A DNA stretch of 64,000 bases from Streptomyces sp. NBC_01497 (GTDB lineage Bacteria > Actinomycetota > Actinomycetes > Streptomycetales > Streptomycetaceae), in NCBI RefSeq assembly GCF_036250695.1, contig NZ_CP109427.1:8370001-8434000 (forward strand), written 5' to 3'. A program made the translations under genes and the position numbers. Below, one piece after another: positions 8,620-17,904 of this stretch. Each line of letters begins with the position of its first letter. Within the stretch, counting starts at the first letter, position 1. The notes under the pieces are model-generated. The model was given only the letters and a program-made list of their open reading frames with translations, ran no database searches and was not told the DNA's origin.

Positions 8620-8795
8620 TGGGTGGCCGCGGAGGTTCGTGTTCGCGTTCGGCACGGTGAGCCTGCTCGCCGACTCCCTCTACGAGGGGCCCGGTTCCGT
8701 CACCGGCCGCTCATCTAGGCGCGAGCGCCATGGTGGTCGGCGTGGTGACCGGCTTCGGCGCGGTAGCCGGCGGCATGACGGACGTGGCTGTGCAC
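8620..8795 (+). pseudogene. Relic of an MFS transporter N-terminus
   Basis: PRRFVFAFGTVSLLADSLYEG then PGSVTG in one frame (about 8632-8703), followed after a stop and frame change by ASAMVVGVVTGFGAVAGG (about 8724-8780). Together these match the first two helices of a Streptomyces MFS family that starts with RFVFAFGTVSLLAD. Nothing further of the transporter is visible, so ~90% of the gene is gone. Confidence 0.6.
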
Positions 8796-8983
8796 TCCTG
8801 GCGAGGCCCCGCTCGGTTCGTGGCGGACGCCCGAGATGATGGCGCTCACGCCGCCTGCGCAGCTGGCAACCTGCGCGGCATGTGCGGACTCTCCGAGCCG
8901 GGCCCCGGTGGCTCGCACGGGGAAGGACATCGCCACTGCGCGGAGGCGCTGCGTGCCCGGGTCCTCCGCGCTCACAGCAGTGC

Positions 8984-10099
8984 TCACGTGACGATGCCGG
9001 ACCCCGGCCCCCGAGTGACGGCGAGGATGGCCATATCGTCCTGCTGCCCGCCCTGCGTCCAGCGGTGTACATCCGCGGTCAGGGCGCTGACCAGGGATTC
9101 GGGGTTCGCGAAACGGAGTCCGACGAGTCGGGACAAGAGGGGATCGTAGAAGACGCCCTCGTGGTTGCGTGCCTCGGTGACACCGTCAGTAACCATCAGC
9201 AGTAAGGCCCCGAACGGCAAGGACAGGACGTCGGTCGCGGGATCGTCCGGCGTGGAGGAGGGCGTGATCTTGGCCAGTCCCATGCCCAACGGGAGCTGCG
9301 GGAAGCTCGCGTCGAGTCGTATCAGCTGTCCTTCGTGGACCAGGTACGGTGCCGGGTGCCCGCGGTTGAGCAACCGTAGTACGTCGCCCTCGGCGGACAC
9401 CTCTGCCAGTACGGCCGTGGTGAAGTCCTCGGTCGAGATCCCGGCCGGCAGGCTGCGCCCGGCCTCCCTGGACAGTGCGTCGTCCATCCGTTCCGCCAGG
9501 GCTGCCAGGTCGGAGGCGTACTCGGCCTCCTGGCGGAACGCGCCAATCGCCACCGACACCGAAGCGACAGCCTGAAGGCCCTTGCCACGCACATCACCGA
9601 TGATCATACGAACGCCGAATGGCGTGTCCTGTACCGCGAACAGGTCACCGCCGATCCGGGCCTCGGCCTGGGCCGCGGTGTAGCCGGCGGCGACCGTCAA
9701 GGGGCCGACACGGGTGGCGGGTTGTGGCAGCACCGCCAACTGGACTGCCTCTGCTACGTCTCTCGCCTCTGCGAGGTCGCGCCCCTGGCGCCCCATCAGC
9801 ACGTTCACTGCCAGGGCCAGGACCCCGATCAGGCCGATCACCGCCAGATCCACCAAGAGCGCTGTCGCAGGCCGCCCTCGGTAGAGGTCCAGGCCCGCCG
9901 AGGCCGCAACGGCCGCGCACCCGAAGCCCAGAGCGACGCGGAACGACAGCATCGCCCCGGCGAACAGAGGCGAAGCAGCCAGCAGGGGAAGCCCCATGTA
10001 CGGCTGAGGCGCGAAAGCGGTGAGCAGCCCGCCGGCCACGAGGACGCATGCCGCGAGAACCCACGGAGCCTTCCTCTGCGTGCGACCGAATCCCTCCAC
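8984..10099 (-). CDS. Membrane-anchored PP2C/SpoIIE-type protein phosphatase
   Basis: 371 aa. Residues ~11-105 form about four transmembrane helices, then a linker helix, then a SpoIIE/PP2C domain with IGGDLFAV (150-154, metal-binding Asp), GDVRGKG (168-174), a late MVTDGVTEA and QDDMAILAV (metal Asp). Such proteins dephosphorylate anti-anti-sigma factors or similar partners from the membrane. The frame is open to GTG 10120, but GTG 10099 has AGGAGG 8 nt upstream and was chosen. No sensor domain other than the membrane part, and no anti-sigma partner nearby. Confidence 0.88.
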   Translation of the reverse strand: MEGFGRTQRKAPWVLAACVLVAGGLLTAFAPQPYMGLPLLAASPLFAGAMLSFRVALGFGCAAVAASAGLDLYRGRPATALLVDLAVIGLIGVLALAVNVLMGRQGRDLAEARDVAEAVQLAVLPQPATRVGPLTVAAGYTAAQAEARIGGDLFAVQDTPFGVRMIIGDVRGKGLQAVASVSVAIGAFRQEAEYASDLAALAERMDDALSREAGRSLPAGISTEDFTTAVLAEVSAEGDVLRLLNRGHPAPYLVHEGQLIRLDASFPQLPLGMGLAKITPSSTPDDPATDVLSLPFGALLLMVTDGVTEARNHEGVFYDPLLSRLVGLRFANPESLVSALTADVHRWTQGGQQDDMAILAVTRGPGSGIVT

Positions 10100-10819
10100 C
10101 GACGCTTCCTCCTGGCACACAGAGCCCTAAGAAATCAGAAACTCGCATAATGCCAGAAACGCCACCAACCGGGACCCCGGCACGCGAAGCCGGGCGGAGG
10201 GCGCGGCCCACCGCCGCGGTGCCGCGTCGTTTGTGCTGGGCACGATCCGCCCCACGGGAGCGCGGCGGCGGCCCGCGCATCTCCACCAGCCGCGGAGGCC
10301 GTACGAGGTGCGGCGTGAAGTGGCGGCGCGGGCACGGGGGTTGGCCGGTCGACTGTGGACGGCTTTCCCCTCATGCGCCAGGGACGCCTCGGTGTCCGGC
10401 CGCAGGGTCTTCGCGGTGGCCATGTCCGCAGACGCGCCAACGAGCTCCCAGATGGGGTCGGTGCCGGATGCCTGTTCCCAGGGCCGATCGGCACGAAACC
10501 CGCCCCTGACAAGCCCGTATGGGCGGCCGGCGCGGCCACCGCTGCCGGCGCGGCCACCGCTCGGCAGGCTCATCTCACCGTCAGTGGCGCAGGAGACATC
10601 CTCACCGCCGTCCGGCGCCACACCGCACCGCCGGACGGGGCACTTGCGACAGGTTGCCACGGAGCTCGGGCCTGGGCGCCGTCCACGCGAGCGGACTCGG
10701 AGCCCGGGCCGCCCGTACGGACCGTTCGCGGCCGGGAAGGGCGAGGGCGACGCGGCTGGCGCCGGGCACGGGCTCCGAGCAGCGGAACGTCGAGCGCGAT
10801 ACTCGTCGCCGTCGGCGTG
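10100..10819. other. Intergenic stretch, no gene recognised
   Basis: About 700 bases upstream of the phosphatase and downstream of the glutamate-synthase-like gene. It holds a short tandem duplication of GGCGCGGCCACCGCTGCC near 10530-10562. Open frames are present on both strands but none carries a domain I recognise. Confidence 0.5.
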
Positions 10820-12364
10820 TCAGACAGCCGGCCTCGGTTCGGAGGCCGGCTGGGTGGCGATCAGTGCGGTGATGTCCTCGGCGAGGTGCGGGCCGAGCTC
10901 GCCCCAGCCGTCCTTGTAGCCGTAGACACCGGACAACGTGCGGGCGTCGTAGTCACCGTTCAGGATCTCGATGTCGTTGGCCGTGATGAGTGCCGGGTGA
11001 GCGACGCCGACGGCCGCTGAGACCTTCATCAGCTCCTTACGCAGGCTGCGCAGGTAGACAGCGGCCCGGGTGGCCTTCGAGGTCGGGTCGAGGCCGCGGC
11101 TCAGCCGCGGGTTCTGGGTGGCGACGCCGGTGGGGCACTTGTCGGTGTGACACTTCTGCGACTGGATGCAGCCGATCGACAGCATCGCCTCACGGGCCAC
11201 GTTGATCATGTCGGCACCCAGAGCGAAGGCGACCACGGCGTTCTCGGGCAGGCCGAGCTTGCCGGAGGCGATGAAGGTCAGGTCGTCGGTCAGCCCCAGC
11301 TCGGCGAAGGTGCCGTAGACCCGCGAGAAGCCCATCCGGAACGGCAGCGACACCGAGTCGGCGAAGATCAACGGCGCCGCCCCGGTGCCGCCCTCACCGC
11401 CGTCGACGGTCACGAAGTCGACGCCACGGTCGCCACGCGCCATCAGCGCGGCCAGCTCCTGCCAGAAGCCCATCTCTCCCACCGCGCTCTTGATTCCGAC
11501 CGGCAGGCCGGTCTCGGAGGCGAGCAGTTCGACGAAGTCGAGCATCGAGTCGACATCGCTGAACGCGGTGTGCCGCGACGGGGAAGCGCAGTCCTTACCG
11601 AGCGGGATTCCACGAATCTCGGCGATCTCCGGGGTCACTTTCGCGCCCGGCAGCAACCCGCCCAGCCCTGGCTTGGCGCCCTGGGAGAGCTTGATCTCTA
11701 TCGCCTTGACCGGGGCGCCGGCGACCACGTGCTTGAGCTTGTCGAGGTTGAAACTGCCGTCCTCGTTGCGGCAGCCGAAGTACGCCGTCCCGAGCTGAAG
11801 GATGAGGTCGCCGCCATTGCGGTGGTACGGCGAGAGGCCGCCCTCTCCCGTGTTGTGCATCGTGCCTGCCAGCGCCGCCCCTTTGTTGAGCGCCGTGATC
11901 GCCGCGCCGGAGAGAGAACCGAAACTCATCGCCGAGATGTTCACCACGCTCGCAGGCCGGAACGCCTTGGCGCGCCCGCGCGGCCCGCCCAGCACCTTGG
12001 CCGATGGCAGCAGGGCCTGCGGGTCATGCACGTCGGGCAGCGGGCCGGCGAAGGTCCGCTGCTTCACGTATGCGTGCCCCTGCATGTGCTCGACGTCATT
12101 GTCGGTTCCGAACCCGAAGTAGTTGTTCTCCCCCTTCGCCGACGCATAGATCCAGGTGCGCTGGTCACGGCTGAAGGGGCGCTCCTCGTCGTTGGAGGTC
12201 ACGATGTATTGCCGCAGCTCCGGCCCGATCGTCTCCAACAGGTAGCGGGCGTGTCCGATCACGGGGAAGTTCCGGAGCAATGCGTGCTTCTTCTGCACGA
12301 GGTCACGGGCGCCCACCAGCGCCAATGCGGTTGCGGTGGCGGCGGCGATGCTCCGGGCACGCAT
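10820..12364 (-). CDS. FMN-binding glutamate synthase-like protein (GltB central domain type)
   Basis: 514 aa; an archaeal-type/stand-alone glutamate synthase large-subunit core. After one possible N-terminal helix (residues 5-20) come FMN-barrel marks AMSFGSLSGAA (145-155), the GEGGLSPYH region, KLSQGAKPGLGG, VDGGEGGTGAAPL (320-332) and GADMINVAREA. Cys399, Cys405 and Cys410 (GCIQSQKCHTDKCP) are the 3Fe-4S ligands. The amidotransferase domain and the small subunit are absent, so it is an orphan oxidoreductase whose real substrate is unknown. A hairpin lies inside its last codons. Confidence 0.88.
   Translation of the reverse strand: MRARSIAAATATALALVGARDLVQKKHALLRNFPVIGHARYLLETIGPELRQYIVTSNDEERPFSRDQRTWIYASAKGENNYFGFGTDNDVEHMQGHAYVKQRTFAGPLPDVHDPQALLPSAKVLGGPRGRAKAFRPASVVNISAMSFGSLSGAAITALNKGAALAGTMHNTGEGGLSPYHRNGGDLILQLGTAYFGCRNEDGSFNLDKLKHVVAGAPVKAIEIKLSQGAKPGLGGLLPGAKVTPEIAEIRGIPLGKDCASPSRHTAFSDVDSMLDFVELLASETGLPVGIKSAVGEMGFWQELAALMARGDRGVDFVTVDGGEGGTGAAPLIFADSVSLPFRMGFSRVYGTFAELGLTDDLTFIASGKLGLPENAVVAFALGADMINVAREAMLSIGCIQSQKCHTDKCPTGVATQNPRLSRGLDPTSKATRAAVYLRSLRKELMKVSAAVGVAHPALITANDIEILNGDYDARTLSGVYGYKDGWGELGPHLAEDITALIATQPASEPRPAV
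10825..10852 (-). terminator. Hairpin inside the 3' end of the glutamate synthase-like gene
   Basis: CAGCCGGCCTC (10825-10835) and GAGGCCGGCTG (10842-10852), 11 perfect pairs around a 6-nt loop. It covers the last codons before the stop at 10820-10822. Likely a rho-independent-like terminator as used in high-GC genomes. Confidence 0.6.
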
Positions 12365-12868
12365 GAACGTTCCTCTCCTCGATGCTCGACTCCACCGCCA
12401 CGCGGTGGCAGGCGTCGTCTTGTGTCGCTGTTGGCGGCGGGCACGACCAAACGGGCGTCAGCGTCCGCCGGACAACATCAAAACTGATAGTAGAAGTACG
12501 GGCGGATGATCACGTGATCAGGGTCGTCGGGTGGTGGCCGGCCCAGCGGTGAGTGATCCATGCCACGCCGCGATACTGCGAGGAGTGAGGTGATCCCGGA
12601 CCCACGGGTGGCGCACTGGGTGCCGGCGCCGGCCGCCGGGATCGCTTCGTCGGCGCGTACACCTCGGCGACGAGATTCAGCTCGGCGGTGACGTACCAGA
12701 GCTTGTTCGCACAGGCACCGTGACGATGTGCATCCCCATGCCCGGATGTGCGGGCCTGCCGGGGATCAGCGCGGCCCCGGATCGCGCCGGTCGAGAACGT
12801 CTCACTGGCTCCGTCCCAGGAGGATCAGCGGCCACCACCGGCTGCACGAGGAAGAAGGAGAAACCAGC
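12365..12868. promoter_or_regulatory. Divergent promoter region with a 14-bp perfect palindrome
   Basis: The region between the glutamate synthase-like gene and the VOC gene. TGATCACGTGATCA at 12507-12520 is a perfect palindrome ~145 bp upstream of the glutamate synthase-like start, beside the AT-richest part of the gap; a candidate operator. No protein-coding gene is recognised. Confidence 0.4.
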
Positions 12869-13309
12869 ATGGCGATTCAGCGGATGGACAACGTCGGCAT
12901 CGTCGTCGAGGACATGGATGCCGCCATCGCGTTCTTCGTGGAACTCGGTATGGAGCTGGAGGGCCGGGCGGAGGTCGAGGGACTCTTCGCCGACCAGTGC
13001 ACCGGACTCGACGGTGTCCGATGTGAGATCGCGATGGTCCGGACCCCGGACGGTCACAGCCGGCTCGAGCTGTCGAAGTACCGCAGCCCCGCGGTGATCA
13101 GCGCCGGGCCGCGCAACCGGCCGCACAACATTCTGGGCACGCACCGCGTCATGTTCGCCGTCGACGACATCGAGGACACCGTTGCCCGACTGCGCCCTCA
13201 CGGCGCCGAACTCGTCGGCGAGATCGCCCGGTTCGAGGACACCTATCTGCTCTGCTACCTCCGCGGCCCGGCGGGCATCATCGTCGGACTGGCCGAGCAG
13301 CTGAGCTGA
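12869..13309 (+). CDS. VOC family protein (glyoxalase/dioxygenase fold)
   Basis: 146 aa. Two beta-alpha-beta-beta-beta units: MDNVGIVVEDMDAAIAFFVE (residues 5-24) and THRVMFAVDDIEDTVARL (residues ~91-108), typical of glyoxalase/bleomycin-resistance proteins. Candidate metal ligands are the Glu near RLELSKY and a C-terminal Asp/Glu, but the ligand set does not clearly match glyoxalase I. The frame is open from 12728; ATG 12869 was chosen because GAAGAAGGAG precedes it. Substrate unknown. Confidence 0.85.
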   Translation: MAIQRMDNVGIVVEDMDAAIAFFVELGMELEGRAEVEGLFADQCTGLDGVRCEIAMVRTPDGHSRLELSKYRSPAVISAGPRNRPHNILGTHRVMFAVDDIEDTVARLRPHGAELVGEIARFEDTYLLCYLRGPAGIIVGLAEQLS

Positions 13310-13326
13310 GAGGGTGGAGCCGCACC

Positions 13327-13392
13327 ATGCGGCCGAAGGAGGTCATCGAGGTTCTGAACCCACCGATCGGCAAAGAGCTGCTGGGCCCCTGA
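13327..13392 (+). pseudogene. Possible N-terminal scrap of a PPOX-class (pyridoxamine oxidase-like) protein
   Basis: MRPKEVIEVLNPPIGKELLG, then a stop. It resembles the start of Streptomyces PPOX-class F420/FMN proteins (..EVLNxPIxQELL..). Too short to be sure. Confidence 0.25.
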
Positions 13393-13429
13393 CGTGGCCC
13401 GCCTGGCCCCCGCAGCACCCGGCTCATCC

Positions 13430-13646
13430 CGGCCCGCATGCGGGGGTTCTGGAACCCCGCGCAACAACCGGCTCGCCTGGCGGTGCATCGAAGCAGACGT
13501 CCCGGCCCGGCCGCCTGCTCGAAGATGAGGAATCGCCGGCCCACCACCCGGCGGGACGGGAAGAGCCCTCACCACCGGCGAGGCGTACCGACGGCCGACC
13601 CACCACAAGACGTGCACGGAACCCCGACGAAGCAGTGAGAAATACG
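13430..13646. repeat. Diverged dispersed repeat, copy 1
   Basis: About 210 bp similar to 45511-45719. Shared blocks include GGGTTCTGGAA, AACCGG.TCGCC, CCCGGCC.GCCGCC, GGCG/GCGTACC, CCACCACAAGA and GAAGCAGT. Identity looks like ~60-70% with small indels. Neither copy has an intact reading frame with a recognisable domain. May be an old mobile-element end or a decayed gene shared by both sites. Confidence 0.6.
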
Positions 13647-13704
13647 GTGGGATTCGAGATTGTCCTGGCCTACGACGGTTCGGATGTCCCGTGGCAACTG
13701 CCGG

Positions 13705-14559
13705 CTACGCCCTGTTTTCGTTTGTCAGGGCTTTGGCCTCTTCGCGTGCTTTCACGAAGGCTGCCTGGTCATCGGGGATGACGAGGAAAATCGTCACTCC
13801 CGGAACACCGTCGACCGTGATGGATGCGTTGTTGAATCGCAGGCTTCCTGCGTCCGGGTGGAGCAGGGTCTTCTGCTCGGCACGCCACTCGGATACTTGG
13901 TAGTTTCGCCACAGCCGGCTGAAGAGGGTGCTTTTTCGTTCGAGTTCTGCCACGACCTCGTCCAGCCGGTCCGTTCCCGGGTAGCGTCCTGAACTCATGC
14001 GTAGCATTCCTACCATCTCGGTGACGGACTGCTCCCATTGTTCGCCGTAGAGATCTTGGGCGGAAGGTGAGATCAGCATCCAGCGCAGGGCGTTTCTTTC
14101 ACCCGGTGGCAGGGCGTCGAAGTCGGTGAAGAGGAAGACCGCTGCCTCATTTGCGGCGAGCACGTCGAGGTAAGGGCCGCACGCGATAGCGGGCGTACTC
14201 CCGAGGGCGTCCAGGACCAGTCGAACCCTGCTGTCCGTGGCGGTTTCGGCGCCGTCGGTATCCGGAGTGTCCGCATGTGCCACGCCCGCCAGCGTGTACA
14301 GGTGGGCTCGTTCCTCCTCGGACAGCCGCAAGGCATGTGCCAAGGCGTCGAGCACCGACGGGGAAGCGGTGACCTGACGGCCTTGTTCGAGACGGGCGTA
14401 GTAGTCGAGGCTCACTCTGGCGGCATCCGCGACTTCCTCTCGCCGGAGGCCCGGCACACGCCGGTGTCCTCCGGCCCTGGATCCATCAGTATGCGGACTC
14501 AGGCGGGCTCGGCATGCCATGAGGAAGGAACCTAGCTCGGCATTGCGTTTCGTGCTCAC
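13705..14559 (-). CDS. XRE/MmyB-type HTH transcriptional regulator
   Basis: 284 aa. Residues ~5-75 hold the HTH seen in this family (VPGLRREEVADAARVSLDYY, ARLEQGRQVTASPSVLDALA); residues ~100-260 hold the MmyB-like ligand-binding domain (PAIACGPYLDVLAANEAAVF, later LLHPDAGSLRFNN). These regulators often sit divergent from an oxidoreductase they control, here the aldo/keto reductase at 14812. GTG 14559 (STKRNAELGSFL) was chosen over the upstream open frame because family members begin there; no strong ribosome binding site is seen. Confidence 0.88.
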   Translation of the reverse strand: MSTKRNAELGSFLMACRARLSPHTDGSRAGGHRRVPGLRREEVADAARVSLDYYARLEQGRQVTASPSVLDALAHALRLSEEERAHLYTLAGVAHADTPDTDGAETATDSRVRLVLDALGSTPAIACGPYLDVLAANEAAVFLFTDFDALPPGERNALRWMLISPSAQDLYGEQWEQSVTEMVGMLRMSSGRYPGTDRLDEVVAELERKSTLFSRLWRNYQVSEWRAEQKTLLHPDAGSLRFNNASITVDGVPGVTIFLVIPDDQAAFVKAREEAKALTNENRA

Positions 14560-14608
14560 GATCGCGATTCCGTGGGGGCGGTGGCCATACGTTGAGCCTA
14601 GCAGTCGC

Positions 14609-14620
14609 GTTCCTAGGAAC
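14609..14620. promoter_or_regulatory. 12-bp palindrome in the MmyB/aldo-keto reductase divergent promoter
   Basis: GTTCCTAGGAAC, a perfect palindrome 50 bp upstream of the regulator start; candidate operator for it. Confidence 0.4.
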
Positions 14621-14811
14621 CGCTGGGCAACCCTTGTGGACAAGTTGAGGACGGGTCCATGTGTTGAACTACTGGAACGCGGAGAACGAGGCTGATGTGG
14701 CGGCTGATCTCAGGCCTCCAGCTTCTTGCGTGACGGGAATTTCTCTTTCACTTGAGTATGTCCCACTGTCGTTCGTCGTTCGATGATTTCGATACGGAAA
14801 GGCTTCACATC

Positions 14812-15804
14812 ATGGATACCAGGTCGCTAGGGAGCCAGGGACTGATCTCGTCCGCCGAAGGCCTTGGCTGCATGGGACTCTCAGGTTCATACGGGGCCGC
14901 GGACAACATGGAATCCGTCAGGACCATCCACCGTGCGATCGAGCTCGGCGTGACGACATTCGACACAGCTGACCACTACGGCGCCTTTTCGGGTGAGAGG
15001 CTGCTGGGGCGTGCGCTGTCCGGAAGGCGCGACCAGGTCCTTGTCGCCACCAAGTTCGGAGGCGCCGAGATGGACGACGAGGGACGAACGATCGGCCCGG
15101 CCAACGGCCGTCCCGAATATGTGCGCGTCAGTGTTGAGCGTTCTTTGCGCAACCTGAATACGGACCGAATCGACCTCTACTACCAGCACCGGGTCGACCC
15201 CCGCGTGCCGGTGGAGGAGACCTTCGGCGCGCTGGGAGAACTGGTCGCCGCAGGAAAGGTGCGCTACCTCGGACTCAGCGAGGTGCGGCCCGAGACCATC
15301 GTGCGGGCGCACACCGCGGCTCCGCTGTCCGCCGTGGAGAGTGAGTACTCACTGTTCGCCCGCGAGGTGGAGACGAACGGGGTGCTGCGGACCGTCCGAG
15401 AGCTGGGGATCGGATTTGTGTCGTACGCGCCGCTCGGCCGGGGACTCCTGACCGGCGGAGTACCGTCTGCGGACGCGATCGCAGAGCAGGACCTGCGCCG
15501 GATCTTCCCACGCTTCCAGAAGGAGAATCTCGACGCCAACCTGGCACTGGTCGAGCGGATCACTCGTATCGCGACCGATCTGGGGGTGACCAGCGCCCAG
15601 ATCGCCCTCGCTTGGCTGCTGGCACGTGGGAACGACATCATCGCCATCCCCGGTACCCGTAAGCGTTCACACCTGGAGGAGAACGTGGCTGCAGCCGCTC
15701 TGTCACTGGATGTGCAGACACTCCAGATGGTGAGCCAGGCCGTCAGGAACGACGAGATCTCCGGTGATCGCGCCTCCGCCCTGGATGCCGGAATCCAGCG
15801 GTAG
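14812..15804 (+). CDS. Aldo/keto reductase
   Basis: 330 aa, NADPH-dependent carbonyl reductase of the AKR13-like bacterial group. The catalytic tetrad is visible: Asp51 and Tyr56 (FDTADHYG), Lys81 (VATKFGG) and His125 (YYQHRVDP). The NADPH-binding end is IIAIPGTRKRSHLEEN. GGAAAGG ends 9 nt before ATG 14812, which was preferred to an ATG 60 nt upstream. Divergent from the MmyB-type regulator, whose family commonly controls such reductases. Confidence 0.9.
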   Translation: MDTRSLGSQGLISSAEGLGCMGLSGSYGAADNMESVRTIHRAIELGVTTFDTADHYGAFSGERLLGRALSGRRDQVLVATKFGGAEMDDEGRTIGPANGRPEYVRVSVERSLRNLNTDRIDLYYQHRVDPRVPVEETFGALGELVAAGKVRYLGLSEVRPETIVRAHTAAPLSAVESEYSLFAREVETNGVLRTVRELGIGFVSYAPLGRGLLTGGVPSADAIAEQDLRRIFPRFQKENLDANLALVERITRIATDLGVTSAQIALAWLLARGNDIIAIPGTRKRSHLEENVAAAALSLDVQTLQMVSQAVRNDEISGDRASALDAGIQR

Positions 15805-16558
15805 CGCCGAAGCGGTGAACCGCGCCCTCCGGCCTTGCGCTGGTGCCGGTCGGTGTGGGCCGGATCCTGTCCGTACGCGTCAGCGTCCGCATCGTGCTGC
15901 TCGGTGTTCACACTCTGCCACTCGCTGTCTGCCCGGGTGCGGCGGGCGATCCAGTCCGGATCGCGTACGGTGCCGTGCCCGCGTCTCGGTGACCGGGGGG
16001 CGCATCACACGCCGCCGACACGTGCCCCTTGCCGGCTGGATGGGGTCCGGCCTTCGGGCCGGCCCCCGAAGCATGCCCGCCGGACGCCCGCACAACGAAT
16101 CATCGACCTCAAGCCGTTCGCGCATCGAACTCTCCTGACCAAGGGATCGAAGATCCGGCGCAACACCGCAGGAAACGCACTGTGTCAGGGCTTCTTGAAT
16201 CACTGGTGCTCAGGGGGTTGCCCCGCGGGAGGTACAGGCTTCGCCCGATCCGCTGGCGGTCGCGGCCGAGTGAGTGAGCATATGGCGTGAGATCCTCAGC
16301 GGTCACTCCGGTGTCGACGCCGGCGACCGGCGCGATGGCGAGTGCCGGCAGGGGCGAGTCGGTGCGATCGGGGCACGCAGAACCAGAGCGCCACCTTCAG
16401 CGCGCCACTCGGCACCGGTAACGTGTGGGGGAGAGCCTTCATGTGGCGTCAGATATGGCGGCTTCGGCGACGCGGTTCGACAAGGTCACATCACCGACTT
16501 GGTCACGAACGTGGTCACGAACGTACGTGTCCAGCGCGCTTACCGGCGCAGGGCGCTG
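15805..16558. other. Intergenic stretch with no gene recognised
   Basis: About 750 bases. Besides the hairpin at 16042-16066, it contains a direct repeat of GGTCACGAACGT at 16501-16525. Open frames are unrelated to any family I know. Confidence 0.5.
16042..16066 (+). terminator. Stem-loop with a TTCG loop downstream of the aldo/keto reductase
   Basis: GGGG-T-CCGGCC, TTCG, GGCCGG-CCCC: ten pairs with a bulged T and a stable UUCG tetraloop. About 240 bp after the reductase stop, so its partner gene is uncertain. Confidence 0.5.
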
Positions 16559-16954
16559 TCACCAGGGCTTGCCGCAGTACCTCCTGCCGCTGTCGGTCAC
16601 GAGACAGGCTCGCGCCTGATAGCCGTGGTCGGGCATCCATGTGATGCCCGTGTACATCCGGTGTGCGGAGCTGACGTCCCCCTCGTAGTCCAGGTGCCAC
16701 GAGTGGTATTGGTGGCCCTTCCGGTACAGATCGACCAGACAGTGGTGTCCCCAGGACTCGCCGCGCGTGCGGACAGAGGGTTTCGCGCGGGTGCCGGTCC
16801 ACTGCAGCCACGCCTCGCAGCCGTGGCCCGACGAGGACTCGGCCGTCACGACCGTGGACTTGATGTAGTGGACGGAGGCTGCCTGTGCTGGGCTGTTGCC
16901 TGCGGCGGCGATCAGGATCGCCGCCATGGCGACAACCGAGTCTTTCATCTTCAT
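16559..16954 (-). CDS. Small secreted cysteine-containing protein, function unknown
   Basis: 131 aa with a Sec signal peptide (MKMKDSVVAMAAILIAAAG, cleavage after SPAQA near residue 25). The mature ~105 aa is Trp/His/Tyr-rich with four Cys (GHGCEAW, HHCLVD, RACLVT, RYCGKPW), enough for two disulfides. GAGAGG precedes the ATG by 8 nt. I do not recognise the family. The codon pattern and strong signal peptide make it a real gene among relics. Confidence 0.7.
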   Translation of the reverse strand: MKMKDSVVAMAAILIAAAGNSPAQAASVHYIKSTVVTAESSSGHGCEAWLQWTGTRAKPSVRTRGESWGHHCLVDLYRKGHQYHSWHLDYEGDVSSAHRMYTGITWMPDHGYQARACLVTDSGRRYCGKPW

Positions 16955-17214
16955 GCTTGAGGCCTCTCAAGATGCCGGCTGATCGGCACCAGGATCGCCC
17001 GGGAGGATGCAGCTTCGGTTGGTGAATACCGTCACGTGCTACCTAGTTCGAGAGCAGTTCGAGCTGTTCTTCCAAGGGCGCTCCAAGAGGGGCCGCAGCC
17101 CTGTCGAACGGGGCGGGGCGGCCCGCGGGCATCCCCCGATCACTGACGCCACACGCGTCCCCCTCGCGGCCGGCTGACCGGCGGCAACGCAACGATGTCG
17201 CCCGTCGCCTCCCG

Positions 17215-17400
17215 TTGCTCGAAGCAGTACCGCCCGTGCGGGACAAGCGCGGTCGGCCCCGGCGGTACGCCGAGCTGGCGCTCGGCGACGCCGACACGTA
17301 CCGCCGCGTTGCCCGCGCGCTCGGTGTGAATCGGCTGATCGCCGGCCGGGGCACCGAGAACGGCTCCGTCGCGGTCGTTGTGGAGCACCAGGATCGGTAA
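17215..17400 (+). pseudogene. IS5-family transposase relic
   Basis: PVRDKRGRPRRYAELALGD, then TYRRVARALGVNRLIAGRG and a VVVEHQD-like end match the C-terminal half of IS5-type transposases (PVRGKRGRPRxRP..L..D..YD...YRR..RxxGIxPxIARRG). About 60 residues remain; the DDE residues are mostly lost. Confidence 0.6.
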
Positions 17401-17904
17401 CGGATGCACGAGTTCCTGCACACCGGGTCGTTGAAGGCCGCCTTGCCCCATGAGTGGCTCCAGGGCGCCTACCTCACGGTGGATCTGTCATCCGGCAGGG
17501 GCCCTGCAGTTCTTGTGGAGGCGCCGGAAGCATCGCCCGAGCCGACACCCCCCACTGGGAGATCGACTCCTGACCCGAACGCTCATTCCGGGAAGAGTTC
17601 TCAGCGCGCAGTGCGTGCTGTCGAGGTACGGATCCTCGCTGTCGGGCACGAACTCACGAACTCCATGGGGTGGCGATGCGCGGGGACCCCTTGCCGAGCC
17701 ACTGCTCGACCCCAAGGCCTCGAAGCGCTCGCGCTCTGTCTCCGTGATCCCCGCTTAACGAGCCGACGTTGGCGGTCCGGTGGCGAGCACCACCGGCGCC
17801 CGCGGAAACGGGGGTCCGGCCGGATTACCCACCCGCGACCGATCCGCACCCCTGCCGCCGGGGGCTCTCCAGCTCTCCCCACCCCGCTCCCGTCGCCATC
17901 GCGA
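17401..17904. other. No gene recognised
   Basis: About 500 bases between the IS5 relic and the beta-lactamase relic. Open frames do not resemble known families; the missing N-terminus of the downstream serine hydrolase is not found here. Confidence 0.5.

Noticed and set aside
10127..10660. A minus-strand frame starting with CRKCPVRRC, suggesting a WhiB-like protein
   Set aside because: The spacing of the Cys residues and the absence of the G[VI]WGG turn do not fit Wbl proteins; the rest is low-complexity.
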